This document shows, in pieces, positions 58,723 through 64,000 of a stretch of 64,000 bases of DNA. A program made the translations under genes and the position numbers. This DNA is from Acridotheres tristis (taxonomy: Eukaryota > Chordata > Aves > Passeriformes > Sturnidae): positions 93,950,347-94,014,346 of the forward strand of contig CM072887.1 in NCBI GenBank assembly GCA_037013685.1. The letters are read 5' to 3'. The first letter of the stretch is position 1, and the number at the start of each line of letters is the position of its first letter. The notes beneath the pieces are model-generated. The model did no database searches, was not told where the DNA came from, and worked only from the letters and a program-made list of their open reading frames with translations.

Positions 58723-61093
58723 GCCAGAATTCCAGAGTCTTCAAGACATTTTAGAAGAAACACAGTTCTGGAGAGCTCTGACTACATCTAGTGGAAGCAA
58801 ATGCATTTCATTCCTAATAATGAGCTGGTCTGATATCGTGAATGAAAAGGTCTTAACCTCATTAAAATGCTCTGTAGGTCTAAACGGAATTGAGTTAGGC
58901 ATCAGCTGAGATATGCAATTCCCTGAACACATAAAATTTTTAAGACAGTCTGATTTCCTTGGAAGAAATGTTTGAGGGTCTTTCCCACCCATACAGCAAG
59001 ATAGAAAAAAAGGAAAATTCCTTCAAATTATTTCAAAAAGGTAAATTTAGAAGGTGTTGGTCGTGAATAAACAGTACTACTCTTCTAGAAAACAGAATTT
59101 TTAGATAAATGTATATTGTAAACCTCAACAAAGAACTCTCTGTTTTTACACCAAATAGGACATATATTGGTTAAATATATTTTGATTAGTGGATTGGCAA
59201 TCATGGTGACAAGAAAACATAAAAGCCCAACAAATTCTTTAGTAGAAAAAAAAGGAATTTTTGATGTATTTCCAATTTTTATTCTTATCGCATCTGCCCA
59301 AAATTTCATTTAATTAACAGCTCTAAGATTCAGTCTGTTCATGTACTGACATACCAGAATCATGTCAAGAAAGCAAAATATGGAATTAACATCTCAAAAC
59401 TGCATGTAATCTTTCCAAACCTCACATTTATTGCTTCCTCTTTCCCCAAAAGGATGATCTTACACAAACACAGAGACACAAACTCTAACACAAAGTTAGA
59501 GCAATTCAGAAGAAAAGTCAGAATTTTTCAAGCTAAAGAGTTTCTTTCCGTATGTTTTAAAACTTTTACTTTTGATATCTGCATAGAAATACTATGAAGT
59601 GTAAAGAAATGGATGTAGCTACAACCTTGTAACTAGAAAGGACATTATCATCATATCACTTAACTGTTGACAGGTCACGAAATTTCTGAGGGAAAAGAAG
59701 GATTTAGTGCCATTATTTAATTACTTGTGAGGCTTTTATTTCCATAAAGAAAACAGACAAAAGAAAACTATGGTTTGAAATGAGAAGTCACAAGTAAATT
59801 TAAAAAAAAAAAATATTTTGGATACTTTTCTGAAAGCAGTGTTCCAATCTAACCAAAGCCTTCGTATAGTCACAAAAATGTTACTGTTCTTATGATTGAA
59901 GAAAAGATTAAGAAGGAAAATGTGAATAATTATTTTATGGTTTATACAGTTTAAATGTAATTAAATGTAAAAAAATCTCTCTTCTTGGTCTAATTTTGAA
60001 AGTGTTTTCTGGGCTCGTCCCTAAGCTTCATTCACTGATAAGAAAAAAAGCATATGAGTGGACTGAGTGGCACTGCTCAGTATCTTTTCGTATTTCAAAT
60101 AAATGCCTTAACCCCAAATGTATAATTTCAATTTAATTCCTAGACCCCATATGCCCATTTCATGCAGTAATCAGATTTGGTGTGAAATATGTACTCTTAT
60201 AAACACCACAAGTGCTTTACAAGCTGAAAAATCAAGAATGAAAAAAAAAAAATCTTTAGGGTTTCAGGATAATTTAACATTGGTTTGAACACCTCCCTCA
60301 TTTCAGAAAAGAGATGGCCTAAACATCAGCCATTTTATCTCCTACAATGGGCTGCTGTATAAAGTATGCCAAATGAAATGCACAGCAATGAGAAAAAAAC
60401 AGATATATTCTAGAGCTGTTAAATTTTCAAAATATTGCACAAAAAATTCACAGACAAACGATTCAGGAAATAAATGGTGTTTATGTATGTACAACACTAT
60501 TGAACATTGACCTTGAAGACATGGAAATGTAAAGACTGAGATCTAAAAGGACGTGTAGTATGTGTAGAGTATGCTATCTTGTATACTATTAACCATAAAC
60601 AGCTGGAATTTTTTTTAAGGAGATGTCTCCACATTTCACAGTCTAGAAACTGAAGTAAAGGTATTAATAATACAGTATAGCATTTGAACCCTGAAGTCTT
60701 ATTATTGTTGATTTGCCTTAAGCTTTGACCTTTGACTCTAACCTGATCATTGAACTTAAAATTCGTGGAAGGTCTTTTTCATTCAGTTATGAAGCACATT
60801 AAATAACATGAACACTAGCACCAACATGTAAGTGGGGCCAAATCTTAATTTGCAACACATAAGCAAGAGAACTGTATGCAAAAATTGAAAGAAGATTAAC
60901 AATGAGAACAAGTCTCCTCAGCAAAAATGTGAGTTAAATTTTGTGGCATTCGGAAAGAAAAAATAACCCTGACTCTAAATGGTTTCTAGAATATCTAACT
61001 GCTAATTTTCATCATTGTTTGGTTTATCAAGGTCATGTCAGATAACTTGTTTACCAAATCTCTTCACTAAATTATGAAAAATTACAGATATTA

Positions 61094-61459
<366 letters not shown>

Positions 61460-61493
61460 CTGAACAGCTCTTGTATGGCTGGTTCCACGGGAA
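61460..61493 (-). CDS. MYT1L: MYT1L coding exon 2 (34 nt)
   Basis: A very small exon encoding VPVEPAIQELF (residues 19-29). The Val codon is split G|TT with exon 1 and the following Ser codon AG|C is split with exon 3. The acceptor is AACTGCAG-type (TCTGCAG, intron ends at 61494) and the donor is GTTAGT. The peptide exactly fills the gap between SKGVR and SCPTPG in MYT1L as remembered, which confirms the exon despite its size. Skipping it would shift the frame, so it should be constitutive. Confidence 0.95.
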
Positions 61494-61674
61494 CTGCAGA
61501 GAGATGGAAAACATATAAAAATTTATCATCTATTACAAGTACCCCTCTTTTACAAAAATTACCAGAAAGGTTGTGTAAAAGCAAGGGTCAGAATGAATCG
61601 TGCAATAAGATTCTGGAGGATGAAGGTCACCCTGAGCAGGGGCCTTGAGTGATTTACTGAAGCAAGAGACATAC
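61494..61674 (-). other. MYT1L: MYT1L intron 1 of the coding region (181 bp)
   Basis: Phase-1 intron with donor GTATGT at 61674 and acceptor TCTGCAG at 61494. It is short and AT-rich with nothing else notable. Confidence 0.92.
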
Positions 61675-61729
61675 CTCGAACACCTTTGGAGCGTGTGCGA
61701 TGGCGCTTCTCGTCTGCATCCACCTCCAT
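61675..61729 (-). CDS. MYT1L: MYT1L coding exon 1: start codon and basic N-terminus
   Basis: The ATG at 61729-61727 opens MEVDADEKRHRTRSKGVR, residues 1-18, with a further G of the next codon before donor GTATGT. This matches the N-terminus of mammalian MYT1L apart from conservative changes (as remembered, Thr-Glu where this sequence has Ala-Asp). The basic KRHRTRSK stretch may contribute to nuclear localisation. The start is chosen by family match. Its context has C at -3 and G at +4, so it is not a strong Kozak site. The same frame is open upstream to an ATG at 61825, but whether that stretch is in the mature mRNA is unknown. Only the coding part of the exon is given; the 5' boundary is unresolved. 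Confidence 0.93.
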
Positions 61730-64000
61730 CTGGGAATAGATTAGCAGGCAGTCAATGTTCTTATCCTGCATGCACAGACTATCAATGCACAGACTGATAC
61801 AGTCTCTCACACGATTTATTGACACTATTTTAATTCCATCTTATCCTGTAAGGGAAAGTTCTCCTTACAGGGGATTTTTAGGATTTTTGTGTTTATTTAA
61901 AAGCAGAAAATGCAGTAATTTCTGCTCTAAACAGTCAGTTTCTATGCCTGGATTTCATAGCAAATTGTGTGCAGCTAAGTGCTAGTTCCTCTTTGCAAGG
62001 GGATATTTCTGACATAAACCCTCCATTACTCCCATATATTCCGAAACAAGGATTCAATAGATCTCTATATAATTTAAAACTAAAGTCAAGGGGTCACACA
62101 CCACAGGTTGTTTTTTAACCAAACCTTTTACAGCGGGAAAGACAGGAAGGAATAATGACTGAAAAGGAGATGAAGACTCATCATTAGACCTTCAAATATT
62201 TCATGTTATTTAATATGGCATTACAATCTTTGCCAGCATGTTTCATTTGTTTAGTTGTGTTTTTCAAGTTTCACAAATGTGCTCACTTGCTACATGACTA
62301 GATCTTTATCTTCATTTTACAAACAGCTTGCCAATCCAGTGTAGCTTTCTGTGCACTAATAGATATATAGAAATCTTACATATTTACCAGACAGGGACAA
62401 GGCTGCAGATTAGATCTTTGAAAGAATCATAAACACTGATCTGTAGTAGTTAATGTAGGGCCACATCATTTCTTCTGGTTTTACATGCACATTTGTCATC
62501 AGACTTTAAAAGGTAAACTAAATAGGCTAGCTAGAGTTCAGGATTTTGTTCAACAGAAGCAAATTGCACTGAACTATATTGAGACACTGAGTCAGGGAAA
62601 ATATATGCAGTATCTGTATCACCAGCTCCTTTGGCTGTAGAAGAACAAGATGGCAAGATGGATCTACAGTGCTTCATACATAGTGATGATACTGTAAAGG
62701 TCAGGAAGCACAGAAATAGACCATAGAGCTCTTTTTCCCCTAGGGGAAAAAAAATCAATCACCTCCTTTACAGCAATATCCTTGGATTGATATCTGGTAA
62801 GAATGTCATATATCTCATGCAAAAACATGGAAAAGGGTCCAGGTGACTTGCAGCTAACCCTTTAATCACCTAACTTTCTTTGGTCAGTACATTAACACAA
62901 ACAATTTGGGTAGTAACTAGGAAAGAGGAAACCAAGTGGCATATTTAAGGAGCTCCCTCAACATGTAGCAGCAGGAGGAAAGAATCACCTCAATAAAATT
63001 TGTGGGTGACAGGGATTAGTTATAAAGGAAGTGTCACTCTCACAAGACTCCGTGCTACCTATGCAGCTCTGTTTCTCGGCAGTCATCATCTGATTCCTGG
63101 TAGTGTGCTACACTAAACCACACTAAAGGGATGATTTAAAATAGACTGATATTATGAAAGCTAATAGAGCACCAACCTCTCTTAGGGGGCTTCAGGTCAG
63201 ACTTCTGCATAACCTTAAATGAATCTCATTTTAAAACTAAGACACCTATATTTAGCTGTGTGCAGATACATTTGGAACATAAGCTTCCATCTTCATCAAC
63301 TAATCATGCTATCTGAGATCCCACAAGGTATTCCATCAAACCTTCAACTTCCAGTCCAGAAAAGTATGGAAGAGTGCAGATAGATCTTTTGCTGTATCTA
63401 CCAACCCTGTGCAGAAGTTTCAGGTATCCTCTAGCACCAGAAATGGCACTAACTGCCTATGCTTAGACAACTGAATTTACCCCTAGGTTAATGCAGTCAC
63501 CAGAGTTTGAGGACCAACTTCTCTTATCAGCTACATGATGTTACTTCAGGCTGGACAAAATCAGCCTCTAGGCACCTCTGTCACTACTGTCTAGTTCTCC
63601 ATCGACTATTGCATGCAGACACTTGGCATGCCTGTAGATAGCTCCTGTAGGCACCTAAATTGAATCTTTAACCTACCCACAGTATCTCTCCTAGATACTG
63701 AGTTCGCATCCTAGCCAGTTCTTTGGCTGCAATGACTTGAGAGGCATTTGAAGCTTTGAAAGCTGCCATATCAAAGCACATAACAGCATCTCTGGAATGC
63801 AAAAATTACTTACTAGATGATGATATTCTTTTCCTTTTGCTAATAAGAAAACAGTGTGCTGAATTATTCTATATCTCTTGCATGTGTAAGGACTTGACAG
63901 GAGACCAGAAGTGAAGTTACTTGATCTTCAAACTAGTAAGTTTCTAAAATGCTTGAAAAACATCATCTAGCCTAATTTGTCAATACTGAAAAACCTGCTG
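61730..64000 (-). other. MYT1L: sequence upstream of the MYT1L start codon (5' UTR and/or intron)
   Basis: In MYT1L the start codon is preceded by non-coding exons spread over a long distance, so this stretch is probably the rest of the start-codon exon's 5' UTR plus intron. CAG trinucleotides just before the ATG (61730-61732) and near 61768 could be acceptors, but neither is decisive. A 15-bp near-tandem duplication (ATGCACAGACT...) lies at about 61769-61798. I see no promoter-like CpG island and no mobile element. Confidence 0.5.

Overview
This window comes from a vertebrate nuclear genome, almost certainly a bird and probably a songbird. It is AT-rich and intron-dominated, with small exons bounded by GT and AG. 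It carries several 3'-truncated CR1 LINE copies and a degraded solo LTR of avian endogenous-retrovirus type. It also carries a short SINE whose body resembles tRNA-Ile and whose tail resembles the CR1 3' end. That composition matches the passerine element TguSINE1 as I remember it.

One gene explains all the coding sequence: MYT1L (myelin transcription factor 1-like, a neuronal C2HC zinc-finger transcription factor), on the minus strand. Its start codon is at 61729-61727 and the gene runs leftward past the window edge. Nine coding exons can be joined in frame across canonical splice sites: 61729-61675, 61493-61460, 61157-61095, 36166-35793, 14413-13442, 8930-8796, 6291-6201, 3919-3812 and 654-443. 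Together they encode 681 complete codons. These cover the N-terminal basic segment, zinc finger 1, a nuclear-localisation-like basic patch, a long Glu/Asp tract, the Ser/Asp-rich central region, zinc fingers 2 and 3, and the start of the MYT1 domain. The later exons (rest of the MYT1 domain, C-terminal finger clusters, coiled coil) lie to the left of position 1. Exon and residue numbers count from the ATG in this window.

Layout from right to left: 61730-64000 is upstream of the ATG, either 5' UTR or intron. At 61095-61729 three small exons are packed into 635 bp. A 24.9 kb intron follows (36167-61094), then the acidic exon, a 21.4 kb intron (14414-35792) that holds most of the mobile elements, and the large central exon. 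From 13441 down to 1 the finger 2, finger 3 and MYT1-domain exons are separated by introns of 2.3-4.5 kb.

I see no second protein-coding gene, no confident RNA gene, no CRISPR and no bacterial-type operon. Other long open frames are chance frames, LTR-derived frames or simple repeats. The most interesting points are a tandem splice donor at the end of the central exon, zinc fingers 1 and 3 split by introns at the same codon while finger 2 is intact, the 15-bp repeat structure of the poly-Glu tract, the tRNA-Ile/CR1 SINE, and two symmetric inverted repeats in introns. I found no evidence of a wholly new biological system here.
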